NCBI RefSeq assembly: GCF_018614195.1
Contig: NZ_JAGGOT010000070.1
Coordinates: 861 to 64,860, forward strand
Length of the DNA: 64,000 nucleotides
Source: Streptomyces sp. ISL-43
GTDB taxonomy: Bacteria > Actinomycetota > Actinomycetes > Streptomycetales > Streptomycetaceae
Reading direction: 5' to 3'
Below are positions 43,998 through 54,407 of this stretch, in pieces. Made by a program: the position numbers and the translations under genes. The notes under the pieces were generated by a model that was not told the DNA's origin, ran no database searches, and was given only the letters and a program-made list of their open reading frames with translations. Within the stretch, counting starts at the first letter, position 1. The number at the start of each line of letters is the position of its first letter.

Positions 43998-44638
43998 CGG
44001 GCGACTCCGTAGCGCTTCTCGAGCACGTTGAACAGCGCGCTGATGGACAGGGTGATGATCAGATAGCCCACCGCGATCCAGATGAAGGTCCAGATGATGC
44101 TGTAGCCCAGCTCGTTGAGGGTCTTGTACGTGCCCAGCAGCTCGGTGACGCTGAAGGCCCCGGCGATCGCCGAGTTCTTGGCGAGCGCGATCAGCGTGGA
44201 GCCGATGGGCGGGATGACGGAGCGGAAGGCCTGCGGGAGCACGACGGTGCCCAGGGTCTGGCGGAAGGACATGCCCAGGCTGCGGGCAGCCTCCCCCTGC
44301 CCCTTGGGCACGGTGTTGATGCCGGAGCGCAGCGCCTCGCAGATGAAGGCGGAGGTGTAGCAGCCCAGCGCGAGGACGGCGAAGAGCTGGAAGGGCAGGA
44401 CCAGGCCGAAGCGCGGCAGGCCGAGCAGGACGGCGAAGAAGAGCAGGGTGAGCGGGGTGTTGCGCAGGATGGTCACCCAGACGGTGCCGAAGACCCGGAA
44501 GGAGCCGACGGGGGCGACCCGGAAGGAGGCCATCAGGAACCCGAGGACCAGGGCGACGAGCGAGGCGTAGACCGTGAGCTCGACGGTCCCGAGGAAGCCC
44601 TTCCCGTAGAGCGAGAAGTTGTCGGTGAGCACGTCCAT
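43994..44638 (-). CDS. gluC: Glutamate-type ABC transporter permease (GluC)
   Basis: 214 residues with about five membrane helices. The EAA loop reads INTVPKGQGEAARSLGMSFR, then VLPQAFRSVIPPIGSTLIAL. First permease of a heterodimeric amino-acid importer. It lies 17 bases after the binding-protein stop and is coupled to the second permease. Confidence 0.9.
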   Translation of the reverse strand: MDVLTDNFSLYGKGFLGTVELTVYASLVALVLGFLMASFRVAPVGSFRVFGTVWVTILRNTPLTLLFFAVLLGLPRFGLVLPFQLFAVLALGCYTSAFICEALRSGINTVPKGQGEAARSLGMSFRQTLGTVVLPQAFRSVIPPIGSTLIALAKNSAIAGAFSVTELLGTYKTLNELGYSIIWTFIWIAVGYLIITLSISALFNVLEKRYGVAR

Positions 44639-44655
44639 GGCGGTGCGCTCTCCCC

Positions 44656-45576
44656 TCAGCTCGCCGGGTAGCGGTCGATGGCCGGCGGCTTGGGCGCCGG
44701 CTCGCCGGACAGGCCGAGCGTGGCCTCGTAGGCCTTCTTCCAGTTGCCGTTCTTCTCGTTCTCCTCCAGGGCGTCGTCGAGGGCGAAGCGCAGTGCGTTG
44801 TCGGAGCGCGGGACGCCGATGCCGTAGGGCTCCTCGGAGAAGGGCTTGCCGACCACCTTGAGCTCCTCGGGGACCTTGGCCGCGTAGCCGAGGAGGATCG
44901 AGTCGTCGGTGGAGACGGCGTCGACCTGGTAGGTCAGCAGGTTGTCGACGCAGACCGAGTACGTGTCGTAGGCGACGAGGACGGCGCGGGGGAACTCCTT
45001 CTGGAGCCGCTGGTAGGGGGTGGAGCCCGCGGCCGAGCAGACCTTCTTGCCGGCGAGGTCCTCGGGGCCCTTGATCCGCGTCTCCCCCTTGCGTACGAGC
45101 AGCGACTGGCCGGCGAGGTAGTAGGGGCCGGCGAAGCCGACCTGCTTCTTGCGGTTGTCGTTGATCGTGTACGTGCCGACGTAGTAGTCGATCTGGCCGT
45201 TCTGCAGGGCGGTCTCGCGGTTGGCGGAGGCGATCGTCTTGAACTCCACGGTCTTGGGGTCGAAGCCGAGCGAGGCGGCCATCATCTTGGCGATCTCGAT
45301 GTCGAAGCCGGTGTAGCGGCCGCTCGCGGGGTCCTTCTCCCCCATGTACGGCTGGTCCTCCTTGGCCCCGACGACGAGGCGGCCGCGTTTCCTGGCCTTC
45401 TCCCAGGTGCGCGAGTCGGGCAGCCGGAAGCCCGTGGCGACCTGGTAGACGGGGAGGTCCTCGGGCTGGGGGCCCTTGACCGGGGGGCTGCCGGACTTGC
45501 CGCAGCCGGTGACGGCGCCCAGCAGCAGCAGGGCGAGGGCGCAGGCGGGCAGGAGCGGGGCGCGCAGGTTCTTCAT
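44656..45576 (-). CDS. gluB: Glutamate-type ABC transporter binding lipoprotein (GluB)
   Basis: 306 residues with a lipobox (LLGAVTGC) and a family 3 solute-binding fold: GRLVVGAKEDQPYMGEKDP, the signature GRYTGFDIEIAKMMAASLGF, and DYYVGTYTINDNRKKQVGFA. It captures the substrate at the outer membrane face and delivers it to the permeases. It starts 11 bases after the ATPase stop. Glutamate is the likely ligand by family; aspartate or glutamine remain possible. Confidence 0.9.
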   Translation of the reverse strand: MKNLRAPLLPACALALLLLGAVTGCGKSGSPPVKGPQPEDLPVYQVATGFRLPDSRTWEKARKRGRLVVGAKEDQPYMGEKDPASGRYTGFDIEIAKMMAASLGFDPKTVEFKTIASANRETALQNGQIDYYVGTYTINDNRKKQVGFAGPYYLAGQSLLVRKGETRIKGPEDLAGKKVCSAAGSTPYQRLQKEFPRAVLVAYDTYSVCVDNLLTYQVDAVSTDDSILLGYAAKVPEELKVVGKPFSEEPYGIGVPRSDNALRFALDDALEENEKNGNWKKAYEATLGLSGEPAPKPPAIDRYPAS

Positions 45577-45587
45577 CGGGCCGCCCC

Positions 45588-46331
<744 letters not shown>

Positions 46332-46438
46332 ACACTGCCCTGCCCATTTGTCGGTGTGTCGAGGTCAGCGCAAACTATCCAGCCGTGGAAGGGCACTTCA
46401 CCGCGACACGCCTAAAAGCCACATAAAGGCCGACGAGG

Positions 46439-46882
46439 TCAGCCTTCCGAGGCTTCGGCGTACGCCTGGCTGAGTTCGGGGGAGCCGGTCATCGCCCAGG
46501 ACACGCCCGACTCGACCACGTTCAGCTCGCGGCCCGAGGCCAGCCGGATCATCGGCTGGCCGTTGGGCCACACCTGCCAGCCGGCACCCGGGACGGACCG
46601 GATGATGACGGTCCCGAGGTAGAAGCCCGCGTCGTTGCCGAGCCACGGAGTGATCTCCGGATCCCGGCGCCAGCGCGGCATCAGCTGGTCGAGCTCCTCC
46701 AACGAGCGTGGGCTCTCGTCGAGTTCCAGTCCGGCCGACCGCGCGTGGGCGCGCAGCATCTCGCATTCCGCGAACAACTCGTTGACGCCCTCGGGATCGT
46801 CCGCGAGGGCGGCCGCGAGTCCTCTCGCGCCCTGATCCGTTTCGTGCCGATTGAGCCAGTTGGCCAGGAAAGGGATGTTCAT
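46439..46882 (-). CDS. Small hypothetical protein (DUF6278-like)
   Basis: 147 residues. Begins MNIPFLANWLNRHETDQGAR and contains a well-conserved-looking ITPWLGNDAGFYLGTVIIRS and AGWQVWPNGQPMIRLASGRE. I recall similar streptomycete proteins filed under DUF6278, often near exonuclease III, as here. No catalytic motif or membrane segment is visible. Function unknown. Confidence 0.75.
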   Translation of the reverse strand: MNIPFLANWLNRHETDQGARGLAAALADDPEGVNELFAECEMLRAHARSAGLELDESPRSLEELDQLMPRWRRDPEITPWLGNDAGFYLGTVIIRSVPGAGWQVWPNGQPMIRLASGRELNVVESGVSWAMTGSPELSQAYAEASEG

Positions 46883-46953
46883 AAGCCCAGACTGACACCC
46901 GGATCCCCGGCGGGCGACAGGGCGCGCCTGAACCGTGACAGATCGGGAGCCCG

Positions 46954-47733
46954 CTAAAGCTCCAGGTCGACGACGACCGGCGCGTGGTCGGAGGCGCCCT
47001 TGCCCTTGCGCTCCTCGCGGTCGACGTAGGAGTCGGTGACGGCCTTGGCGAAAGCCCCGTTCCCGTAGACCAGGTCGATGCGCATGCCCCTGTTCTTCGG
47101 GAAGGCGAGCATCCGGTAGTCCCAGAAGGTGTAGGGCCGGTCGTACTTGAGCGCGCGGGGCATGACGTCGGAGAGGCCCGCGGCCCGCAGCGCCTCCAGG
47201 GCGGCCCGCTCGGCGGGGGTGACGTGCGTGGCGCCCGCGAAGACCGCCGGGTCGTAGACGTCCTCGTCGGTCGGGGCCACATTGAAGTCGCCGAGCACCG
47301 CGAACGGGAGGTCCCCCGCCGCGTCTTCGGCGATGGCGGTGGTCAGGGCCCGGAACCAGTTCAGCTTGTAGCCGTAGTGGTCGTGCTCGACCTCGCGGCC
47401 GTTGGGCACGTACACCGACCAGACGCGCACCCCGCCGCAGGTGGCGGAGACCGCGCGGGGCTCCTGGGCGCCCTCGTAGTCGGGACCGTCGGTCAGGCCG
47501 ACGACCACGTCCTCCAGGCCCACCTTGGAGAGCAGGGCCACGCCGTTCCACCGGCCGGTGGCATTGACGGCCGCCTCGTAGCCCAGCTCGCGCAGCTCCT
47601 CGTAGGGGAACTGCTCCGCGGAGCACTTGGTCTCCTGGAGGCACAGGACATCGGTGCCGGAGCTCTCCAGCCAGGCCAGCAGGCGCGGCAGCCGGGCGGT
47701 GATCGAGTTGACGTTGTACGTGGCGATACGCAT
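46954..47733 (-). CDS. xth: Exodeoxyribonuclease III (AP endonuclease)
   Basis: 259 residues of the exonuclease III/EEP family: MRIATYNVNSITARLPRLL, the metal-binding CLQETKCS, VYVPNGREVEHDHYGYKLNW, VLGDFNVAPTDEDVYDP and the final GASDHAPVVVDLEL. It cleaves DNA at abasic sites and removes 3' blocks in base-excision repair. The ATG at 47733 matches the universal family start, so an in-frame extension to 47757 is ignored. Confidence 0.93.
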   Translation of the reverse strand: MRIATYNVNSITARLPRLLAWLESSGTDVLCLQETKCSAEQFPYEELRELGYEAAVNATGRWNGVALLSKVGLEDVVVGLTDGPDYEGAQEPRAVSATCGGVRVWSVYVPNGREVEHDHYGYKLNWFRALTTAIAEDAAGDLPFAVLGDFNVAPTDEDVYDPAVFAGATHVTPAERAALEALRAAGLSDVMPRALKYDRPYTFWDYRMLAFPKNRGMRIDLVYGNGAFAKAVTDSYVDREERKGKGASDHAPVVVDLEL

Positions 47734-47763
47734 ACCGCCCAACCTACCGCCCGGCACCGACAG

Positions 47764-48396
47764 TCACAGGTTGGTGCTGTCCCCGGGGGTGAGTCGGTCG
47801 TAGCCGGCCCCGCCGAGGTTGCCGATCTGGGTGGCGTAGATCGGCAGCGCCAGGTCGGTCAGACCCGCGTCGTGGATGGCGAGGGCCTGGCGCGGCTTGA
47901 CCTCGCGGACGTAGTCGATCACTTCGGCGATCTTGTTCCAGGGTGCGTGCACCGGAAGCATGAGGGTGTCGACGGGGGCCCCGGGCACGGTCAGCGCGTC
48001 CCCCGGGTGGAAGAGCGCACCGTCCACGAAGTAGCCGACATTGGTGATCCGCGGGATGTCCGGGTGGATCACGGCGTGCAGTTCGCCGTGCACCTGGACC
48101 TCGAAGCCGGCGGCGGTGAAGGTGTCCCCGTGGCCCACGGTGTGGACCCGGCCCGGATAGGCGGGGCCCAGCTTCTCCGCGACGCTGCGCAGGGTCCACA
48201 GCCGGGCCGCCGGATTCGCGTCGAGGGCGGCGCGCAGCCGGCCCTCCTCGAAGTGGTCGGCGTGTTCGTGCGTGACCAGCAGGGCGTCCGCCCCGAGGCC
48301 GGCGTCCGGTTCGCTGAAGGCGCCCGGGTCGATGACGAGCACGCGCCCGTCCTTCTCCAGCTGGACGCAGGAGTGCAGCCGCTTGGTGAGCTTCAT
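47764..48396 (-). CDS. MBL-fold metallohydrolase (UlaG-like)
   Basis: 210 residues of a compact metallo-beta-lactamase fold: CVQLEKDGRVLVIDPG, the zinc motif LLVTHEHADHFEEG, the second histidine in HVHGELH-type EVQVHGELHAVI, ALFHPGDALTVPG and the late ALAIHDAGLTD. It belongs to the UlaG-like group of hydrolases; the substrate is unknown. It shares its strand with exonuclease III, 30 bases apart. Confidence 0.88.
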   Translation of the reverse strand: MKLTKRLHSCVQLEKDGRVLVIDPGAFSEPDAGLGADALLVTHEHADHFEEGRLRAALDANPAARLWTLRSVAEKLGPAYPGRVHTVGHGDTFTAAGFEVQVHGELHAVIHPDIPRITNVGYFVDGALFHPGDALTVPGAPVDTLMLPVHAPWNKIAEVIDYVREVKPRQALAIHDAGLTDLALPIYATQIGNLGGAGYDRLTPGDSTNL

Positions 48397-48425
48397 GATC
48401 CAAGGCTAGCCCCCCGACCGGGCGG

Positions 48426-49013
48426 TCAGGGGGTGGTCGAGGAGACCACGTAGACCTTGAAGACCTTGGGGTCCGTGAGGTCGACCGTGATGTCCCGGGT
48501 GGGCCTCGGGTCGTCCTCTTCGAGGGTGGTCCCGAGCCACCCGGTCTTGGACTTCCAGTTCCATCCCGCGACCGAGGTGTCGTGCTCGGAGATCGACACC
48601 CCGGGAGTCAGCTCCTCCCGGCTGGTGCCGACGGAGGCCAGGAACGCGTCCAGCTCGGGCGGAGTGACCGCGAACTGCGTGTACAGCCGGCTGGTGCGCC
48701 AGTTGTTGGTCTCCAGGAACCCGACCCGCCAGGCCTTCGGCGGTACGGGTACCTCGTAGATGCTGCGCTGCACCTTGGACGGCCAGCCCGGCCGCACCTT
48801 GGACGCTCCGACCCTGGCGGCCTTGTCGCGGCCGCTCTCGCGGCTCTGCTGTGTGGAGATCGCCAGGTAGCCCGCGGGGACACCGACGAGCAGCAGGATG
48901 ATGATCGCGGTGATCCAGCGGCGCTTGACGACGTGCTTGCGGTCCTCGGCGGGGACCGGCGCCGACCCCTCGTCGGGGGAGGGTGCCTGGCGGGGCAGGG
49001 AGGGCGGTGTCAC
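48426..49013 (-). CDS. Single-pass membrane hypothetical protein coupled to the ROK kinase
   Basis: 195 residues. A Pro-rich cytoplasmic leader, one membrane helix (WITAIIILLLVGVPAGYLAI, about 35-54) and an exterior domain containing QRSIYEVPVPPKAWRVGFLE and FAVTPPELDAFLASVGTSRE. The exterior domain has the look of streptomycete sugar-binding or lipoprotein-like hypothetical proteins, but I do not recognise it. The GTG start overlaps the kinase stop (GTGA). Confidence 0.8.
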   Translation of the reverse strand: MTPPSLPRQAPSPDEGSAPVPAEDRKHVVKRRWITAIIILLLVGVPAGYLAISTQQSRESGRDKAARVGASKVRPGWPSKVQRSIYEVPVPPKAWRVGFLETNNWRTSRLYTQFAVTPPELDAFLASVGTSREELTPGVSISEHDTSVAGWNWKSKTGWLGTTLEEDDPRPTRDITVDLTDPKVFKVYVVSSTTP

Positions 49014-50170
49014 TGCTTTTCCTGGTCTTCGGGGCCGGTGGCGTCGCGCCGGCCGAACTGCGCGTAGCGCTCGTAGCGCTCGACGCGCCGGCGTGTGGCG
49101 CGGCGGAACCGCCGGGCGACGAGCCGGGCGAGGTCGGCGGCGCCGACCATGCCGGCCTCGGGGCCGAGCTGGGCCTTGGCGATGCGGGCCTCGGGGCGGT
49201 AGCCGCGGCCGGTGAGGTGGCGGCGGAAGGCGTCGCGGGCGGGGCCGATGAGCAGGTCGTCGGCGGCGCTGACGCCGCCGCCGATGACGAAGCAGGAGGG
49301 GTCGAGGGCGGCGGCGAGGTTGGCGATGCCGACGCCGAGCCACTGGCCAATGTCCTGGAGGAGCTCGACGCACATGGCGTCGCCCTCGCGGGCCAGCTCG
49401 GTGATGAGCGGCCCGGTGATCTCGTGGACGTTGCCGCCGACCCTGGCGATGAGGTTGTACGCGACCGGGGAGTCGGCGGCGGCCAGCTCGCGGGCCTCGC
49501 GGACCAGGGCGTTGCCGGAGCTGTACTGCTCCCAGCAGCCGCGGTTGCCGCAGGGGCAGCGGTGGCCGCCGGGGACGACCTGCATGTGGCCGAACTCGCC
49601 GGCGACCCCGTAGCGGCCCCGCTTGACCTGGCCGTCCTCGAGGATGGCGCCGCCGATGCCGGTGCCCAGGGTGATCATGACGAGGTGGTCCTCGCCGCGG
49701 CCGGCGCCGAAGCGCCATTCGGCCCAGGCCGCCGTGTTGGCATCGTTGTCGACCATGACCGGGACCGCGAGCCGGGACTGGAGCGCGTCGCGCAGCGGTT
49801 CGTCGCGCCAGGCCAGGTGCGGGGCGAACAGCACGCGGGAGCGGTCGGCGTCGACCCAGCCGGCGGCGCCGATGCCGACCGCGTGCACGTCGTGCCGGTC
49901 GGAGAGGTCCAGGACCAGCTCGACGATGGTGTCCTCGACGACCTTGGGGCTCTTGGACTTGTCCGGGGTCTCGGTCCGGATCTTCTCCAGGATGATCCCG
50001 TCGGCGTCCACGACGCCGGCCATCACCTTGGTACCGCCGATGTCGATGCCGACGGTCGGAACGCGCGGGGCGGTCAGGTGCGACCTGCGCTCACGGGTCC
50101 CGATGGTCCGCAGGACGGTGCCTCGCGCCGCCCCCCGGTGGGCGAGCGTGAAGTCCCGGTACGTGCTCAT
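49010..50170 (-). CDS. ROK-family sugar kinase (glucokinase-like)
   Basis: 386 residues. ATP-binding GIDIGGTKVMAGVVDADG, the catalytic MVDNDANTAAWAEWRFGAG, the phosphate motif ITLGTGIGGAILEDG, and the ROK zinc signature GEFGHMQVVPGGHRCPCGNR with GCWEQ following, so all zinc-binding cysteines are present. It phosphorylates a hexose. It has a short N-terminal extension but no DNA-binding domain, so it is an enzyme and not a ROK repressor. It follows the ABC ATPase gene 16 bases downstream in the sugar operon. Confidence 0.92.
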   Translation of the reverse strand: MSTYRDFTLAHRGAARGTVLRTIGTRERRSHLTAPRVPTVGIDIGGTKVMAGVVDADGIILEKIRTETPDKSKSPKVVEDTIVELVLDLSDRHDVHAVGIGAAGWVDADRSRVLFAPHLAWRDEPLRDALQSRLAVPVMVDNDANTAAWAEWRFGAGRGEDHLVMITLGTGIGGAILEDGQVKRGRYGVAGEFGHMQVVPGGHRCPCGNRGCWEQYSSGNALVREARELAAADSPVAYNLIARVGGNVHEITGPLITELAREGDAMCVELLQDIGQWLGVGIANLAAALDPSCFVIGGGVSAADDLLIGPARDAFRRHLTGRGYRPEARIAKAQLGPEAGMVGAADLARLVARRFRRATRRRVERYERYAQFGRRDATGPEDQEKQ

Positions 50171-50186
50171 CGACTCGTGTCGTCCC

Positions 50187-51052
<866 letters not shown>

Positions 51053-51053
<1 letters not shown>

Positions 51054-52114
51054 CACTTCGCCTCCGCCCGCTTGCGGACCCATGCGTTGAGCAGCGTCGC
51101 GAGCAGCAGCATCGCGCCGAGGAAGAACTTGAACCAGTCCGGGTTCCACTGGGCGTAGACGATGCCGTTGCTGGTCATGCCGAAGATGAAGGCGCCCACG
51201 GCGGAGCCGATCGCCGAGCCGTAGCCGCCGGTCATCAGACAGCCGCCGATGACGGCCGCGATGATGTAGAGGAACTCGTTGCCGACGCCTTCTCCCGACT
51301 GGACGACGTCGAACGAGAACAGGATGTGCTGTCCGGAGATCCAGGCGCACAGGGCCACGCCCATGTACAGGCCGATACGGGTCTTCACGACCGGGACGCC
51401 GGTCGCGCGGGCCGCGTCCGCCCCGCCGCCGACGGCGAAGATCCAGTTGCCGGCGCGCGTGCGCAGCAGGATCCAGGTGGCCACGGCGACCAGGACCAGC
51501 CACCACAGGATGGTCACCTTCAGGGTGACCGAACCGAAGGTCCACTGCGAGGCGAAGAGGGTGCGGGCGGAGGCGAAGCCCTCCATGTCCGCGATCGTCT
51601 TGGTGGAGACCGAGCCGCTGATCAGCTTGGTGAAGCCGAGGTTCAGGCCGGTCAGCATCAGGAAGGTGCCGAGCGTGATGATGAAGCTCGGCAGTTTCGT
51701 GCGGGTCAGCATGAACCCGTTGAAGAAGCCGATGGCCAGGGTGACCAGCAGGGACACCAGGACGCCGACCCAGACGTTGGCCGTCATCTGGTAGCTGAAC
51801 ATCGAGCTGAACAGCGCCGACGTGGTGACCATGACACCGGCGGACAGGTCGAACTCGCCGCCGATCATGAGCAGGGCCACCGGGACGGCCATGATGCCGA
51901 TGGTGGAGGCCGAGTACAGGATCGTGCTCAGGCTGGAGGCCCGCAGGAAGCTGTCGGCGGCGAAGGAGAAGAAGACGAAGACGGCGGCCGCGCCGACGAC
52001 CGCGCCCAGCTCGGGCCGGCCCAGCAGGCGGCGCAGCAGCGAGGTGGGGGCGAGCCGCTCGTCGGCGGCGGAGGCGGGGGCCGGGCCGGCCGGAGCGGGT
52101 GCGGGGGGCCTCAT
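51053..52114 (-). CDS. Sugar ABC transporter permease (ribose/xylose type)
   Basis: 353 residues with about eight to ten helices. Family marks: [57 protein letters not shown] and [20 protein letters not shown]. Forms the channel for the binding-protein-delivered sugar. The ATG overlaps the binding-protein stop as ATGA, which sets the start; an in-frame upstream extension to 52234 is rejected. Confidence 0.9.
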
Positions 52115-53121
52115 CGGCTGCCCCGCTTGATGAACTCCTCCAGCTTGGCCGCCTGGTCGGCGGTGACGATCTGCGGCCCGGTGAGGACCGGGCGGCCGCC
52201 GCCGAGCGCGTTGGCGTTGTAGCGGTAGAGCCACAGCAGGTCGACGGCCTCGTAGCCCTGGAGGTAGGGCTGCTGGTCGACGGCGAAACCGAGCGCACCG
52301 GACTTCAGGTCGCGGGCCACGGAGGCGTTCAGGTCGAAGGTGTCGACCTCCGCCTTGCTGCCCGCCGCCTCCTTGGCCTTGACGGCGGTGGGCGCGAAGG
52401 GCGCGCCCAGGGTGACGATCGCGTCGACGGACGGGTCGGCCTGGAGCTTGGCCTGGAGGGCGGCCTGGACGGACGGCATGTTGGTGCCCTCGACGTACAG
52501 GTTCTCCAGCGAGCCGCCGAAGGTCTTCTTCGCGCCGGCGCAGCGCTGCTCGTGGCCGACGTTGCCCTGCTCGTGCAGGACGCAGACGGCCTTCTTCCTT
52601 CCGCGCGCGGTCAGCTCGGTGCCGACCGCCTCGCCGGCGATCACCTCGTCCTGGCCGATGTGCGTGAGCGCCCCGTACTCGGCGGACTGGGCCGATCCGG
52701 AGTTGACCGTGATCACCGGGATGCCGGCCTTGACGGCCTTGGCCAGGACGTCCTTGAGGGCCTCGGGCTTGGCGAGGGAGACGATCAGCCCGTCGACCTT
52801 CTGGTCGATGGCGTTCTGGACGAACTGCGCCTGCTGCTGTGCCTGGTCGTCGTGGGCGTAGACGAAGTTGATGTTGTCCTTCGCCGCGGCCTCCTTGGCG
52901 CCCTTCTGCACGATGTCCCAGAAGGTGTCGCCATCGCCCGCGTGGGTGACCATCGCGAAGGTCCAGCGCGGAGTGGACACCGCGGGCCGACCCGCCGCCT
53001 CGGCCTTCGCCCGGTCCTCGGCGCGCTTGCCGCCCGTGCTGCTGCAGCCCACGAGGGAGGCGCCCAGCACCGCCGCGAGCACCGCGCCCACGACGCGTAC
53101 CCCTGTCCTGACCCTAGCCAC
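52111..53121 (-). CDS. Sugar-binding lipoprotein (periplasmic-binding-protein type I fold)
   Basis: 336 residues from a GTG at 53121. A lipobox (GASLVGC) near residue 27 anchors it. The mature part is a ribose-binding-type fold: [50 protein letters not shown] and [20 protein letters not shown]. It binds a sugar or polyol for import by the downstream permease and ATPase. It is the first gene of the operon, and its promoter shares the gap with the divergent dehydrogenase gene. Confidence 0.9.
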   Translation of the reverse strand: MARVRTGVRVVGAVLAAVLGASLVGCSSTGGKRAEDRAKAEAAGRPAVSTPRWTFAMVTHAGDGDTFWDIVQKGAKEAAAKDNINFVYAHDDQAQQQAQFVQNAIDQKVDGLIVSLAKPEALKDVLAKAVKAGIPVITVNSGSAQSAEYGALTHIGQDEVIAGEAVGTELTARGRKKAVCVLHEQGNVGHEQRCAGAKKTFGGSLENLYVEGTNMPSVQAALQAKLQADPSVDAIVTLGAPFAPTAVKAKEAAGSKAEVDTFDLNASVARDLKSGALGFAVDQQPYLQGYEAVDLLWLYRYNANALGGGRPVLTGPQIVTADQAAKLEEFIKRGSR

Positions 53122-53315
53122 GTCTGCCGTGCCTTTCGCTCGTCCCACCACTGTCCCGGCGCCGTCCCGCGGCCGCCGCGGCTCGTCCGCGCCGCTCGCG
53201 CCGCGCCCGCCCGGGCTGTCGTGTGCCGGCGGCCGCAACCGCCCAGTATCCGTCACAGTGCACCATGCAAGGTCATCGGGGCCATCACGGACTCATCGGT
53301 ACGCAGCCGGGCAGA

Positions 53316-53321
53316 TTGACA
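53316..53321 (+). promoter_or_regulatory. Candidate -35 of the Gfo/Idh/MocA gene
   Basis: A perfect TTGACA lies 29 bases before the ATG at 53351. The only -10 at suitable spacing (CACGTT, 53339-53344) is poor, so an activator or a leaderless start is possible. It sits in the 229-base divergent gap with the sugar ABC operon; nothing else recognisable is in that gap. Confidence 0.35.
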
Positions 53322-53350
53322 GGTCCCCCGGACGGGGTCACGTTGAGTGC

Positions 53351-54355
53351 ATGCGCATCGGGCTCATAGGGACGGGCCGGATCGGGTCCTTCCACGCGGC
53401 GGCCCTGGCCCGCCAGGCGGACGCGGGCTCGCTCCTGCTCGCCGACGCCGACCCGGCCCGGGCGGCGCGCCTCGCCGACCGGCTCGGCGCCACGGCCGCG
53501 CCCACCGTCCAGCAGGTCTTCACCTGGGGCGTGGACGCGCTGGTGGTGTCCTGCGCCACCGAGGGGCACGCGGAGCTCGTCGTCCGGGCGGTCCGCGGCG
53601 GCCTGCCGGTGTTCTGCGAGAAGCCGATCGCCCCGGACCTGGACCGCACCCTGGCGGTGCTGCGCGAGGTGGCGGCGGTCGGCGGGGAGCTCCAGCTGGG
53701 CTTCATGCGCCGCTTCGACGCGGGATACGGCACGGCGCGCGAGCTGGTCCGCTCGGGCGCGCTGGGCCGGCTGCACACCGTACGGACCACGACCGCCGAT
53801 CCGGCGCCGCCCGCGGCCGCGTACCTGGCCACCTCGGGCGGGCTGTACCGGGACTGCCTGGTGCACGACTTCGACATGGTCCGCTGGGTGACCGGGCACG
53901 AGGTGGCCGCGGTGTACGCGACCGGGTCGGACGCGGGCCCCTCCCGGTTCCGGGAGACGGATGACATCGACACCGGCGCCGCCGTCCTCACCCTGGACGA
54001 CGGGACCCTGGTCTCCAGTACCGGTACGCGCTGCAACGGCGCCGGCTACGACGTGCGGATGGAGCTGGCCGGGGAGCTGGACCAGGTGTCCACCGGGCTG
54101 GACGACCGTACGCCGATCGCCTCGACCGAACCGCACGGCCCGCCCCCGGCGAGCAAGCCGTGGTCCGGTTTCCTGGAGCGCTTCGGCCCGGCGTACGAAG
54201 CCGAGCTGCTGGCCTTCGTACGCCTCGTGCGCGGCGAGGGCCCCAATCCGTGCAACGGGGCCGAGGCGCTCGCCGCGCTGCGCGTCGCGGAGGCCTGCGA
54301 GCTCTCGCGGCGCGAGCGGCGCGTGGTCCGGCTGGAGGAGCTGCCCGACCTGTGA
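53351..54355 (+). CDS. Gfo/Idh/MocA-family oxidoreductase (inositol-dehydrogenase-like)
   Basis: 334 residues. The N-terminal Rossmann fold has GLIGTGRIGSFHAAALARQA, and the catalytic CEKPIAPDLDRTLAVL (Lys of the EKP motif) follows. The substrate domain shows GFMRRFDAGYGTA and DCLVHDFDMVRWVTG with the conserved Asp-x-x-x-His-type residues. It oxidises a sugar or inositol with NAD. Divergence from the sugar importer and ROK kinase suggests it handles the imported compound. Confidence 0.9.
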   Translation: MRIGLIGTGRIGSFHAAALARQADAGSLLLADADPARAARLADRLGATAAPTVQQVFTWGVDALVVSCATEGHAELVVRAVRGGLPVFCEKPIAPDLDRTLAVLREVAAVGGELQLGFMRRFDAGYGTARELVRSGALGRLHTVRTTTADPAPPAAAYLATSGGLYRDCLVHDFDMVRWVTGHEVAAVYATGSDAGPSRFRETDDIDTGAAVLTLDDGTLVSSTGTRCNGAGYDVRMELAGELDQVSTGLDDRTPIASTEPHGPPPASKPWSGFLERFGPAYEAELLAFVRLVRGEGPNPCNGAEALAALRVAEACELSRRERRVVRLEELPDL

Positions 54356-54407
54356 GCCCCGCAGGCCTCCCGGCATCCCGTCCCCCATCTCCGCCCCGCC
54401 CCGCCCG

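Noticed and set aside
46439-47644. A 401-codon minus-strand frame across the small DUF gene and exonuclease III.
   Set aside because: Exonuclease III is real in its own frame, and only codons after the ATG at 46882 have protein-like composition.
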